Of a stretch of DNA of 64,000 nucleotides, positions 36,543 through 47,200 are shown one piece after another (positions within the stretch are counted from its first letter, which is position 1; each line of letters opens with the position of its first letter). Where the stretch lies: the NCBI RefSeq assembly GCF_910592395.1, contig NC_088322.1:7805431-7869430 (forward strand), written 5' to 3'. The position numbers were made by a program, and so were the translations under genes. The stretch comes from Lineus longissimus. Lineage: Eukaryota; Nemertea; Pilidiophora; Heteronemertea; Lineidae. A model generated the notes under the pieces. The model was not told where the DNA came from and made no database searches. It saw only the letters and a list, made by a program, of their open reading frames with translations.

Positions 36543-37585
36543 GTCTCTGTAAGCCAGCCTGAAATTCATAATCCTCTTCCAAAACCACCTTGCAACACTA
36601 GTGAAAGTCATTGTTAGTTGTTAGCCAGGTAAATCCCATACCTAATTAAAGTAATCGTGAAACTCTTTCAAAACGTCGAATTAGGAAGGGCTCGGTCAAA
36701 CATCTTACCGGGTACATTGTACAAACCAGCGTCCCCCTCTGCAGGCAAAAGGGTCGAAGGGCGTTGCGATCTCGGAGCCTTGTGTCAAGATGGGTCTAAC
36801 TCCCTAGGCCGAAGACTAGGACAGGGTAGTTTTTGCTGATATACATGTACCTTATGACATAATCGGGGGATTTCGAAACTTCGCTCAAATCTTGGTTCAC
36901 ACTTTGACGAGGGCGTTTACATATGAACGGGGATGCAAGAAAACAGTTTCCATGGGTGCCGTTTCTTCCTCTTTGGCCTTAAGTGGAACCCAACCTCGAG
37001 ACAGCCGATCCTGGGCGGTAAAAACACCCAAGGAGCGGTTCTCAATATTACACAAAAAGGCCATCTCCAATTGCGCGACTGTGCTGAAAACCCCCTAGGA
37101 GATCAACAGGTTTCTGCCAGATAGAGTTACGTGTCGCCGATCGATTCGGAGGAGGACATTGCCAATGAAAGTGGATTATGGATCTTGTGTTTTTCTCGAG
37201 GGGAACTAGGGCCAGTTGTGTGGAAAGGCACTTAAAGGCATTTAAAGGGGATGCTAGTTTTTCATGTTGCTACTATATGTCGCCACTAGAATCAGAGGAA
37301 AAACGCCAATAAAACTGGAGACCGGAGGGGGTCAGGTTGGACAGAAGATCAGCATTAGTTGATTTACGAGGATTTAATCTCATGTTGTCGCAAGATGTCG
37401 CAACTTGTACCACTGTAGGGAAGGATATTGGACTTGTGGGTTTTTTTTAGGGGAACTCGATCTTATTGGTGGGCAAGTAATGGTTAAAAGGGGCTGTATT
37501 GCATACGTGCATTTTGTAAGAAAGGTCATGTCAATAATAAGGGAAATTCAAATTAAGTGAAGACTGGATTAGAATGTCCTCATAG
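36543..37585. other. No recognisable gene; degenerate repeats near 37130-37470
   Basis: Words such as GTCGCC, AGAGGA or GGAGGA followed by CGCCAAT or TGCCAAT recur near 37134 and 37280. A GGGGAACT word recurs near 37200 and 37450. This suggests a decayed ~150-250 bp repeat. It may be the left flank of the virus-like block. Confidence 0.3.
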
Positions 37586-38059
37586 AGACTTCATGCCGAT
37601 ACTCCACGGTATGAAAAGGGCCTTGCATTTGATGAAGACAAGCCTAAAGCAGCATCTACTCCAAGATATGAAAAGGGCCTCGCATTAATCAAGACAAGTC
37701 TAAAGCAGTCATATTGGATACATATACTGATAACAATGTTGATGAGTCATGGCGAGTCATAGTTCGGAAAACAGCCGATGGCCATACATCAAGTTATTTG
37801 GAGAGATCGATAAAGGAACAAGTGGACTGAAGAGCTTGATGACATAAGAAAAGTGAGTTGTGTAAAAATTGTAAAGGAGTTTGGCAAGCCCGTTGTCACC
37901 ATTGGTTTGAAAAGTGATAGAGAAACGAAACAAGTGTATGAATACAAACATAACTTAGAAGAAGTGTTATTTCAACTCCATAATTACCACCACAAAATAA
38001 GTATATCAATGTTCGCGCAGTTCAATAAAAATAGTGAAAGCGTTGTGCATCCAATTTAG
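37586..38059 (+). pseudogene. Degraded coding region of the virus-like block, unknown product
   Basis: A plus-strand coding trace is broken by at least two frameshifts. Near the start a 57 bp (19-codon) in-frame tandem repeat encodes TPRYEKGLA twice (from 37601 and 37658), the second copy shifting frame soon after. After a further shift near 37820, an open stretch runs to the TAG at 38057-38059 and contains KEFGKPVVTIGLKSD and EVLFQLHNYHHK. I do not recognise a family. The repeat with codon periodicity and the long open tail argue for former protein coding. It lies directly upstream of two further small reading frames on the same strand. Confidence 0.45.
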
Positions 38060-38065
38060 TCTCCA

Positions 38066-38212
38066 ATGGAAAGCATTATTTCAAGAAACCAGGCTGTTTA
38101 TGTCGTATCCAACCAGTTAAACTACATTAAGGCACAGATTAAGGAGAGATACTTTCAAGGATCGGGCCTGACACTGAACGTAATAGAGTCCTGTGACATG
38201 ACCATCTTATGA
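38066..38212 (+). CDS. 48-residue reading frame overlapping the kinase-like gene
   Basis: ATG at 38066, stop TGA at 38210-38212. It is in the same frame as the upstream region, separated from it only by the TAG at 38057 and two codons, so the two may once have been one gene. Its stop overlaps the ATG of the next gene in an ATGA arrangement. Such overlap is usual in compact viral genomes and rare in animal chromosomes. No domain is recognised. Confidence 0.4.
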   Translation: MESIISRNQAVYVVSNQLNYIKAQIKERYFQGSGLTLNVIESCDMTIL

Positions 38213-38393
38213 GAATTTTAATTGAGGGTAATATCGCCTCCGGGAAGAGTTAATCGAAAGCATGAAAGTTGTACCTGACTTAGTGATAGCACCAGAACCA
38301 TTAGAGGTGTGGAGAAATTATCATGGGAAAAATCTGCTTGAACTACTGTACAATCAACATGACTGTGAACAACAGGTTTCTTACCATCAGTCT
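38209..38393 (+). pseudogene. Deoxynucleoside kinase-like N-terminal fragment, frameshifted
   Basis: The ATG overlaps the preceding stop. The first 14 codons carry a P-loop, GNIASGKS at residues 7-14, in the EGNI-GKS form typical of deoxynucleoside and thymidine kinases. The frame then meets a stop at 38251. In a frame offset by two bases the homology continues to 38393 with EPLEVWRN and NLLELLY, the conserved nucleoside-binding region that follows the P-loop in this family. A small indel just after the P-loop therefore inactivated it. The rest of the enzyme (lid and ERS region) is missing. Enzymes of this family phosphorylate deoxynucleosides in salvage and occur in animals and in several large DNA viruses. 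Context favours a viral or virus-like source; a cellular pseudogene is the alternative. Confidence 0.72.
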
Positions 38394-38467
38394 TAACACC
38401 AGAAGCATTAGTTTTAACTCCTATTTTCTTAACACCTGAACCTCCTCCTCCTCCTCCTCCTCTTTTC

Positions 38468-38650
38468 ACTTTTCACTTTTTTTTCCCTCAGAATGAACCA
38501 ACATCACCAAAAACTGCAATCCCAAATTTTTTTTGATTTTGAAAATTTTGTAAAATTTTCAACTGACTGAGTGATGAAAAATGTTTTAAGTACAAACATT
38601 TTTTTCACTTTTTTTTTCCTCAAAATGAACCAACATCACCAATAACTGTC
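38468..38650. repeat. 133 bp direct repeat plus triplet runs
   Basis: CCTCAGAATGAACCAACATC at about 38487 and CCTCAAAATGAACCAACATC at about 38620 are copies preceded by T-rich tracts and followed by ACCAAAAACTG and ACCAATAACTG. A CTC triplet run lies at 38441-38461 and a GTC run at about 38648-38670. On the minus strand these encode Gly and Arg runs in the flanking open frames. Local duplication within the virus-like block explains them. Confidence 0.6.
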
Positions 38651-38891
38651 GTCGTCGTCGTCGTCGTCGTGCCTGTGCCCCTAAAATACAGTAAACATAG
38701 GTTCTTATACTGTCGTTGAGTCTAACAATTCCAGGCTCAGTTAAGCTCTTCTTAACAGAGCTCTTCTTAACAGAGCTTCTCTTATCAGACTTAATGAAAT
38801 ATTTCCAACCATCACCATTCTGAACAATTCTCTCTTTCTTAGCTATGTGTAACGATTGAGCAGAGGGTGTAATGTTTATCAGGCAAAGCAT
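38586..38891 (-). CDS. Basic 101-residue reading frame of the virus-like block
   Basis: ATG at 38891 on the minus strand, 15 bp after the stop of the preceding minus-strand frame. It contains Lys/Ser repeats (SSVKKSSVKKS, residues about 39-49) and a run of seven arginines at about residues 75-81 encoded by the triplet repeat. It is strongly basic, as expected of a nucleic-acid-binding or core protein, but that is only inference. The C-terminal part lies in the duplicated segment and may not be original. No family recognised. Confidence 0.4.
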   Translation of the reverse strand: MLCLINITPSAQSLHIAKKERIVQNGDGWKYFIKSDKRSSVKKSSVKKSLTEPGIVRLNDSIRTYVYCILGAQARRRRRRRQLLVMLVHFEEKKSEKNVCT

Positions 38892-38906
38892 AGTGATCTC
38901 TATGAC

Positions 38907-39248
38907 CTATGAATCTATTTCCATGAAATATGTTGTTCCTAAACCATAATTGTCTCCTTTCTTTGTTCTAAAATCAAAGTCTGTAGATACATTAAATTCA
39001 TTACATAATCTGAAAAATTCTGTTACACTGTAGTGATTGTCAGCAGAGTTAAATGCATCATCCGTGAGTAAGGGTACTTCCATTTGTTTAAGTATCTTCC
39101 TAACTTGATAGTAAACATGAAATTGGTAGATGGATTTGACAAGCGGTATTGTAACCTCTGTCACATCCAGTAGTCCAGACAACGTTGTGGAGCAAAAAAC
39201 AGCAAAGTTCACCTGATTCTGATAATATGTCATATCACACTTAGCCAA
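38907..39248 (-). CDS. Uncharacterised ~109-114 residue protein of the virus-like block
   Basis: Open from the TTG at 39248 or, more plausibly, ATG at 39233, to a stop at 38907. Notable segments are YYQNQVNFAVF, then IYQFHVYYQVRKIL, DDAFNSADNHYS and RLCNEFNV. The mix of Tyr/Phe-rich and hydrophilic stretches looks like a folded domain, not chance translation, and the frame has no break. I have a faint impression of similar uncharacterised proteins in other marine animals but cannot name a family. It sits 8-23 bp after a small upstream frame and 15 bp before the next one, in a tight minus-strand series. Confidence 0.5.
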   Translation of the reverse strand: MAKCDMTYYQNQVNFAVFCSTTLSGLLDVTEVTIPLVKSIYQFHVYYQVRKILKQMEVPLLTDDAFNSADNHYSVTEFFRLCNEFNVSTDFDFRTKKGDNYGLGTTYFMEIDS

Positions 39249-39256
39249 CCACCTGT

Positions 39257-39361
39257 TTACTTACTCTCTTTCTTGAATGATAAACCGTAGGACATTGTAG
39301 GGTCTAGAACTTCGATGCTGAAACTCTGTTCTTCAGCAACGAATACTTTCAGAATATCCAT
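39257..39361 (-). CDS. 34-residue reading frame heading the minus-strand series
   Basis: ATG at 39361, stop TAA at 39257. It contains VFVAEEQSFSIEVLD and PTMSYGLSF. It is a short frame, kept because it lies immediately upstream of the ~110-residue frame with the same strand and spacing pattern and has a protein-like composition. Function unknown. Confidence 0.35.
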   Translation of the reverse strand: MDILKVFVAEEQSFSIEVLDPTMSYGLSFKKESK

Positions 39362-39418
39362 TTATCAAACGTGATTATTCCGCTGTGTGTAGTATTCCGT
39401 GTTATCCTCTATCTTTGT

Positions 39419-39541
39419 AGTAATAGGGAAAGGCGTTGGGATGGTTTTAGGGTTTATCATTTAGCCATTCTTAGTGGTTTTGCTCCAAATATTGCCGAAA
39501 TATTATGACCTACATTCCTACCAACGCCTTTCCCTATTACT
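39419..39541. repeat. 21 bp perfect inverted repeat with 81 bp loop
   Basis: GTAATAGGGAAAGGCGTTGG (from 39420) is exactly mirrored by CCAACGCCTTTCCCTATTAC (39521-39540), with one more matching base at each outer end. It lies just beyond the virus-like block, about 60 bp upstream of the minus-strand series. It could be a terminal hairpin or the edge of the insertion, or an independent MITE of 123 bp. Confidence 0.85.
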
Positions 39542-41539
39542 AATGCTGCTCAAGAGGTGAGAAACTGATATTTAAAGGTTGATTGCCAAAGCTTTTTACA
39601 ACGTTTCACGGGAAATATCCAGCTTCCAGCACAATCATCGTCTGCTGCTAACCAAAATGTGAGTTTCCATGGTTACAGAAAAAGCTGCAAATAATCCTAA
39701 TTGCCCTGGTCCAACCATCAACACCGGTCTCTCGATCTTTTGAGGAGGAAACTATCAACAATTACTTTGTAGCCATAGCAACGGAGGCTGGGACTCAAGT
39801 TTAGAGTCTGACCGGAAGGCGTACCCGAGGAAGGGATTTTGTTATTGATGTAGAGGCAATGTGCCTATGGATAATGGACCTTGGCACTCGATGCAGGAGC
39901 CAATTGGGTCAGATTAACTCGCACAAAGTTGCCGTTAGTGTCTCTACAATGGCAGTTCATCGGCACCATTTTCGCTTGTGCGGGGAATCAGGTGAGGCAT
40001 CGGGTGGTATTGTCCAATCAAAGAAGGTGTTAATACTATTGTGAAACTTCCGGTCAGTGTTGCTTCCCAGACATCAGGAATCAGCCTGGTACCCACTCCA
40101 GTCATTTTAGATGTTTAGCAATTTCTTTCTCAATTTTTGATTGTTGCTTTGTTGACTGCGGAGATTGACCTCCCAAATAGCACGAGATTTCGCAGAATGG
40201 GGAACGGGGTTTTACCAGGCTGCTCCATTACTTGATATGATTCTTCATGGATCATTCGCCTTCAGCCTGGCTTTCATGATTTAGAAATGCTTTCAAGTCC
40301 ACCTCAGTTGGATGTAACCACGTTGAATCGTATGATTCAGATCAGCATTGGTCCGTGGCAGTTGTCCTTGAGATGGTGTCATGGTAGAGTTGGCTCACTT
40401 CTTAGTTTTGACAGCTGGAGCCCGAAAACAGGTGCCTATTTTCCTTTACATCTGTCAATGATTGTTAATTTGCGATCAGTCGTGCTAGGGAATTGGGAGT
40501 GGTGTGTGTGTGGGGGGGGGGGGGGATCCCGTTAGGCACGAAGTCATCATAATTAAAAACGGAACGAAACCTTTAACCAAGTCTAAATCAGATAGATTCT
40601 TTCACCAGTCCCTTTTCATTGATCTCTTCCAAATGACAGAACTAGCATGGGGGACGAGGTTACAATGTCTATAACGTGATCAGTTTGCACAAAGCTCGTG
40701 AATCTGTCGAGGGATAGGCATGATTTTCTTCTTGACGAGAAATTGTTGATGGTGCCAAAGATTTTAAAGCATCCCACGTTATCTCTCTATAGCAATCCAA
40801 TGAAAAGCCCTATTTCTGAATCCGCTGTTAGGTTTTCAAGATATCATCAGCGTTCCACTCTCCACGTGAACCATGACAACGCATACGAAGACAAAACTAA
40901 TAACTGCAGAAGAACGCGTCCTTTAAAAGGACTATACAGAGAGATAATGCAGAAGTTGTGTTTTTCTCAACCAGAATGATTTCTGACAATGCTTGTTCGT
41001 CGGTTTGTTTACTCAAGATCGCGAGATTTTCCCTATCGATTTTCGTATCGTCTGCTCTGGAATTGCTCTGAATTCTTAGCAAGGAATATTGACTTTATAA
41101 TCTGAATGCTGATGGGGACAGTATTTCTCGGAGTGTTTTGCACCAATTTATGCCAAAGGATGCACAATCCGGTGGCTCGGTCCAATGAAGCTGTTGTTTT
41201 TCCTTCTCATTACCTCCATCTTGGGCAGCTGGATGTTGGTGTGATAAGTACATAATGATAAAAACATGTAGGGAGGCAGATATTGGAATCGATGGGACGG
41301 GCCGCTGGATTCTCAGAAATTGTTAACGGTAACGATGTTGCCCGGGGAATGTCGCGCAGCTCGGGAATGGCCTGCAGTGGCACGCACGCACGCAGTGCTG
41401 CAGATTCGCCTAGTGATACTACTGAATGCCGCTTTCACGTTTTTCGACACGCGAGAGTTCTTGGATCGCCCATTTAATAAAAAAAGTGCTAATCACAAAT
41501 TTACCCTTGTGTCTGCTTCTTTCTGAGAACAAGTACAAC
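39542..41539. other. No recognisable gene
   Basis: No exon recognised. CTGACCGGAAG near 39809 and its complement near 40046 may be ends of a small decayed element. A G-run lies at 40512-40524. An 'ACGC' run sits near 41381. Confidence 0.35.
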
Positions 41540-43039
41540 AATGAAATGGCCAGGGCCATTGTGCTCACCTCTTGTGAAGGGAAGATGGATGAAGCATTAG
41601 CATGGTTTTAAATGTAAGAAAGAAATGAAGTAATGTTTTACAATGAAATTACATGAGAGATAAAATAATGCGTAAGTTGAATTTAATTGAGGTGACTACA
41701 GGTATGACAAAGCAGAGTAGACAATTTTGTGATCTGAGCAGTAATCGTAAAAACAGCAGCAGAACAAAAGCTTGAAGCAGCAAAAGATGCAAGGCATGCC
41801 TACCAAAAGAACAAATAAGCAATTCCATGCAACAAGTCATCACCTTTTTAAAAAAAGTCCTTTTGTTTACAGATGACCCATTATGGAAATGCTTAGGAAT
41901 AGGATAATTATGTTGTTTGCTTGTGTCTAGTACAAGAAACAACCATCATCTGAAATTCCTAGGGCTCTGTAGACGTTAATTAATCCTGCATTTGCCTAGG
42001 CTTAGACTATGACATCCCACTTAGCAGCATTTCAAGGCACCCTTAGGGGAGAGTCCACTATTAACATTTGGGGCCCTGCTGGCCAAACTGAGAATCAGAA
42101 AAAGGCTGCAGTTTAGTCTAAGAGTATAGATTAGGGATCTGTAGCTAAAGCAGTGACAAAACGTGCCGTCATTGTAAAATGGCGGTGCCATAGGAAAACT
42201 TTGACCTCTGTGACCTTGAGAAGTAGGTCAAATCAAAAACCCACATTTATGAAATGTATCCTTGCTAGGAGTACCTACCATAAAAATGTTATGAAAATCA
42301 GACCACTATTAAACGAGCAATCAAACATTTTAACTTTGGACATTAAATTTGGCCCCCGGGTGGCCAAACTAAGAATTTTTCAAGATGCCCGCCTGGCACC
42401 CATATTGGCTATCACATTTGATAAAAAATCAAGGATTTAGTAGAGAGTACATAGATATACATCCAGATCAAATTTGGTTGCAATCCGATCATTAGTTTCG
42501 GAGTAATAGTACTGTGTTTATTTTTCAAGATGGCTGCCTGGCGGCCATATTTGATGTCGGAACGGCCGAAATTTTTGGGGTGGAATACAGAATCCCCAGA
42601 TACATGTCCACACTGGTTTAAAACCTTCTAGCTAAAATAGATAGGAAACATGCTACTGTTCAGTGAATCAGCAAACTTTGACCTCTGTGACCTTGAAAAG
42701 GAGGTCAAATCAAAAACCCGGAGGATATATGGTGCACCTTTGCTAGAAGTACCTACCATATTTTTGTCAAAATTTCCCGACTACTATTAAGGGAGATATT
42801 GCATATTTTCACTTTTAACGTTTGGCCCCCTGGTGGCCAAACCATGAAACAAATCGGACCGAAACTTGGTCTCCAAGGTGTCATTACATAAGGGTACATG
42901 TGTACCAAGTTTCAACTCAATAGCTCTAACAGTTACGAAACGTGCCCTGCTAACAGACGACGGACGACGACGACGACGACGACGACGGACGACGGACGCC
43001 ACGGTATGGGATAAGCTCACCTCTGCTAAGAGGTGAGCT
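41540..43039 (-). mobile_element. 301 bp-unit dispersed element, copy 2 (reversed)
   Basis: Read on the minus strand it starts at 43039 with the same AGCTCACCTCT palindrome, continues through a (GTC)n tract (42957-43000) and GGCACGTTTC, and ends at 41540 with GGCCATTTCATT. At 1.5 kb it is longer than copy 1. The first unit keeps an exact CCACCAGGGGGC (complement at 42825-42836), and a mutated version lies near 42352-42363. Blocks AGGTCA / TCAAGGTCACAGAGGTCAAA recur near 42200 and 42680. No transposase frame is seen. Confidence 0.85.
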
Positions 43040-43045
43040 AAAAAT

Positions 43046-44027
43046 GGAGAAAAAAACAGGTCCGCTCACAATCGCTTCAAGACAATGGACACTTAAAAAA
43101 CCGCCTAATGTGCAATGTTGGAAAGATTGATGATCACACCGCGATGATAGGAAATAGCTTCGTTTTGGCTCATGTAGGTTTCCTTTGTACAATCATTTTG
43201 CTTGAATCTCAAAGGACATGCATTGGAGATTGAACCAAAGTCAAGCCGCCTATGCCGTTCGAGCAGGGGTCGTCGGGAATGTTGATAGACACTGATTTTT
43301 TTCTATTTTATGGGTCAAACGTTGATGAAAAAACTACATGTATAGTACGAGACTATTTTGTAGCGGGCTACTATTTTGTTGTCCAGTTCGCCCCTTGGTC
43401 ATTGTGTCAATATTGGAAGGTCTTCATCACGGCCTCCCATCTTTTCCGAGTTAATATCTCAAGTGTGTGATCAATTCTACATTTTTCTGATATGCTAATT
43501 AATAACAACTGTCAACCACCTTGGTCACGTGATGCTAATTACTACTTGTAGTTCGCTGCCGTGTCATTTCGAAGTTACGTGATAGCATAGCAGATGGTAT
43601 CATGGTATTGTATTTCGAAATTTCGTTAGGCGTTAAATTTTCGCCCGCTATAGGGGAACTGCCCTACGCCAGAGCACATGGTATAATTTTCGCGGAATTT
43701 ATGGGGCACTGTTGCAAATCAACTGATTAATCTTACAGATGATAATCATTCGTTAAATAATTTACCTCGGGATGCAACAAATTAGACGGATTTCTTTCTT
43801 CCGGTAATGAGTCATATAACTCGGCAGACTGATTTTTTTGAAGCTGCTGATCTAAAAAATGTAGAAATTATAAAGTTGGTTCTGGTAGAACGAACTTCAT
43901 ATTATAGACTTCTACCATACTCTGTGCCCGGCGCCAAACGGGCGCTCTGTTTTTTAGGTTCTGCAATTACACGCTGAATATCGTCCGTCCACATCCAGAA
44001 CAAGAAGGCGTATGTTCTGGATCAGGG
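43046..44027. other. No recognisable gene
   Basis: No domain, RNA gene or clear repeat recognised. Confidence 0.35.
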
Positions 44028-44209
44028 CCAGAGTGGAAGTAAAAAATGTCCTCATGAAAAAATTTCCTCCGCTATTATGTTCAGACGGATTATGGTATAT
44101 GGCTGTATATAGAGGCCATGAATGTCACTAGCTTCTGGTTTAAAGCGTGTAATAGAATCCTTTGTTCCGCGGACTTTCTATCCCAGGATATTTCATACTT
44201 CTTCACCGG
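44028..44209. mobile_element. CCGGTG-type MITE, copy 1 (diverged)
   Basis: The left end, CCAGAGTGGAAGTAAAAAAT then GTCC, and the right end, CTTCTTCACCGG, are imperfect inverted repeats. The block AATAGAATCCTTTGTTCC with GGACTTTCTATCC on the right matches the copy at 56457-56626. It is non-coding. Confidence 0.6.
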
Positions 44210-47200
44210 ATCAGACGCGACGTTCTATCGATCCAATTCAAAACAGCATTGGAGTCGCCGTCCATCTGATAGTCCTACCTGATTTTTCGAATATGCACAT
44301 CTGATTATTCTTTAAAATGTATATTTAGTTTTGTTTCAAAATTGACTTTCATGGTTTTATACTCCCTTCAAGTGTATTTAAGATTAATAAGATGTATCTG
44401 GTCAAGATGGAGGGACATCAGTGGTACCAAAAAGGAAGTTTCTGGTGATGCTTAAGAGTAACCTAACGCAAAGGGAAACGCACTCTCCTCCAGATAAAAA
44501 TGACTTCCATCAGCTGGAAATAATCCCGTAAAACATTAACCTGGGCGGATCCGGAATAATCGGATGTAACAAATCGATGTTTTGCCTTTGACAGTGGATG
44601 TAACGAGCTGATGTTTTGCCTTTGAGGGTGTACCGATTTTAAGTGTTTTCCTCAGACTCTAGTAGATGTGATTCTTTTGAAAGGCGATATCCCTTCGGAC
44701 TGATGATTGTATCACCCACACAAAGGCGATCAGACGACGCCCAGTTTCGGCGCAGATTACCTGGAGCACGTTTCGTTTTCTTTGATGGAAGCGCGTTTTT
44801 TGCATGTTTGGAAAAAAGCGCATTCTTTCGATAAACCGGACTGGCGACAGAATTCGTCTCCTTGTTAGCAGTCTTTTTTCTGTGAGAGGGGTGTTACCTC
44901 ATTGTTCAAGCAATATGCACGTCTAGAAGTCTCTACACATGTCTGTCAGAAGTCGCATCATGGAACTGCAATCTCCCGCAGCGGGGCATACTGACCTTCC
45001 AGCGATATTGCCTCCGTAGCCTCTTCCCATATTGTCGCGCGTTGTCTTACAGCTGAGCAACGATAATGATGGCAGGGGGTCGCTAAGAACCGGTCAACTC
45101 TGTTTTGGTCCAGACAATCTATAACATCAATCTTAAGCATAATTTCTTCCACGTAAACTTTGCGTCTGTTTTGTTTTTGTAATAAATATACGTCGATGAC
45201 CTTAAAAAGACTCTATTAGATAGCTTTTGTGTACGATGTTCTTAGATCTTTTTCGAGTAACACTCCGCGCCTGCAGGTAGATGCGCATGTGTACAGCATT
45301 GAAAAGAAAATCATGTCGGTCGACCCACCTCAGGTTTGCCCTAATATTACCCACGAGGCCAGTGGGTGTTACCTTTGAATAATAGTCGTATGACTTGTCA
45401 AGCTGCAGTTTGGTATAACAACCTGATCATATATTCATCTATCTTTCGGGGTTATCTGAAAGGCAAAATCTTGCAACAAAGTATCATTCCTCGACGCGAC
45501 TGCAACAATACATCAATGGCACTTTTTATTTCAAGCCCATTGTTTACCTAGTAGCAGACGATATAAATCGTCTGCACGTCTTGTGTTCCCAAAGGTTTAA
45601 TTTTGTTGATGGTAAATTTTTCCTCCCAAAAAGACTTCTAAGGCGGGACATTTTTTCTTTTGATTTTGTATTGTCATTATCGTTATCTTTAAGGTGGAAG
45701 TATGAAATATATCAAAAGTCTGCAAAATACACTCTGGAAGAATCTGGCCCGGAATCTGGCACCCATGGTGGAAAGCCGAACTAGTTGAAACTACAACGCT
45801 CATGGGGAAAACAAAGGGTCTCTTTTGGCTAAGGGTTCCTGAATGCGTACTTCGCACTAGTTTCTTCTTCGTCCTCTTCTGCCATATCGAAGCAGCAACA
45901 TTGTCATTTCACATATTTGGCGTCATAAACTCAAATAAATATAGCATCACCATAAAACAAAAACAATATACCGCGAAAGATTTAAATACATGTATTACGC
46001 GGAAATAGCCATTGTGCTTCGAGTTCGCACCTTAAAAATTATTAAGAGGTTTTGGTAACGTAACTTTTGAATACCCTGAATACCAGCAATTTTACCCCCA
46101 GCCCCTGCCTATAGTCCCATTTGAAGTGATCTTAGTCCCCAAAGCCTCACCACTACAGTGCATCTGCAGTCTACATTTCATTTTCAAATTAAGTAGAAAC
46201 ATCGACCTCCATCCGCACAGCAAGACAACATAAACTGCAGGGTGCCGCTCGCAATCTCGCAGACAGGCTAATATTTCCAAAGATAGTGTTAAAACCGAAT
46301 TGCCTTACAAGTTTGTTGAATCGTGCTGATTATGTTGAGGCTAACTAACCCAAAATTCGTCGCTTTGGTAAATAAACAACGTCAGAGAGTAAGAGAAATC
46401 GAATGAAGTAGGAGACGAGCTATTGAACTCTCTAATCAGGGCGGTGACCTTGTTGCGTGTGGCTGTTCAGTCTAACATTCGTCCTCCTCCGTGATCACCG
46501 TTGTGTCTATACTACAGGATTCCCCTTGAATGCAAGTGCAATCTGCGCCATGGCATGAAAAGTGCCACTGAGTTTCAGATTGACCGCTCTTCAGTAAAGG
46601 TCTGCAGACCAAACGACAGTTTCTCAGGGTTGCTAGCTCTTCAAATCAAAAGCCCGCCATGCGTAAATACAATTGAGTATTATTTTCTACAATTTCCGAA
46701 ACATGAGATGCAGACGACATCACGACCACTTTCCGATAATGCCTGCTGACGGCAACCATCTTGACCCGCGACCTTGGAAACTTGTTTAGTATAAGATGAC
46801 CTTCTTGGGAGAAGGAGAACGGGCCTAAATCGGTAATTTCTGTATCGCTTCGAGATATAAGTCTTACTATATCGACTTGATTTGACATTTTGCATTAACG
46901 CTGAGGCAATGAATAATACCCAGCACTTTGAGCCGCCGATACAGACATGACATAACTGAGGTTTACACGTCCAAAACACTTCAAACTATAATCTTTCTGA
47001 AGTTACGATTTATGCATTAATACAATGCCGGTTTGAAACAAAATTTCTTGGCCTCTTAATTTGGATTAGAACGACAGCAGCCTCTGCGCTTTTCCGATGG
47101 TTCGAAATTAGTCAACATTAGCGTAGGACTGCATTACATGTATATTCAACTATGTAAGCCTTTTGGACCCATATCCATGTACCCCTCTTCTGCCCATTCG

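Noticed and set aside
39809-40056. Transposon bounded by CTGACCGGAAG inverted words
   Set aside because: Only 11 bp match, with no matching inner arms and no target duplication.
42787-43020. Arg-run protein across the CGA tract
   Set aside because: Same triplet tract in the reversed element copy.
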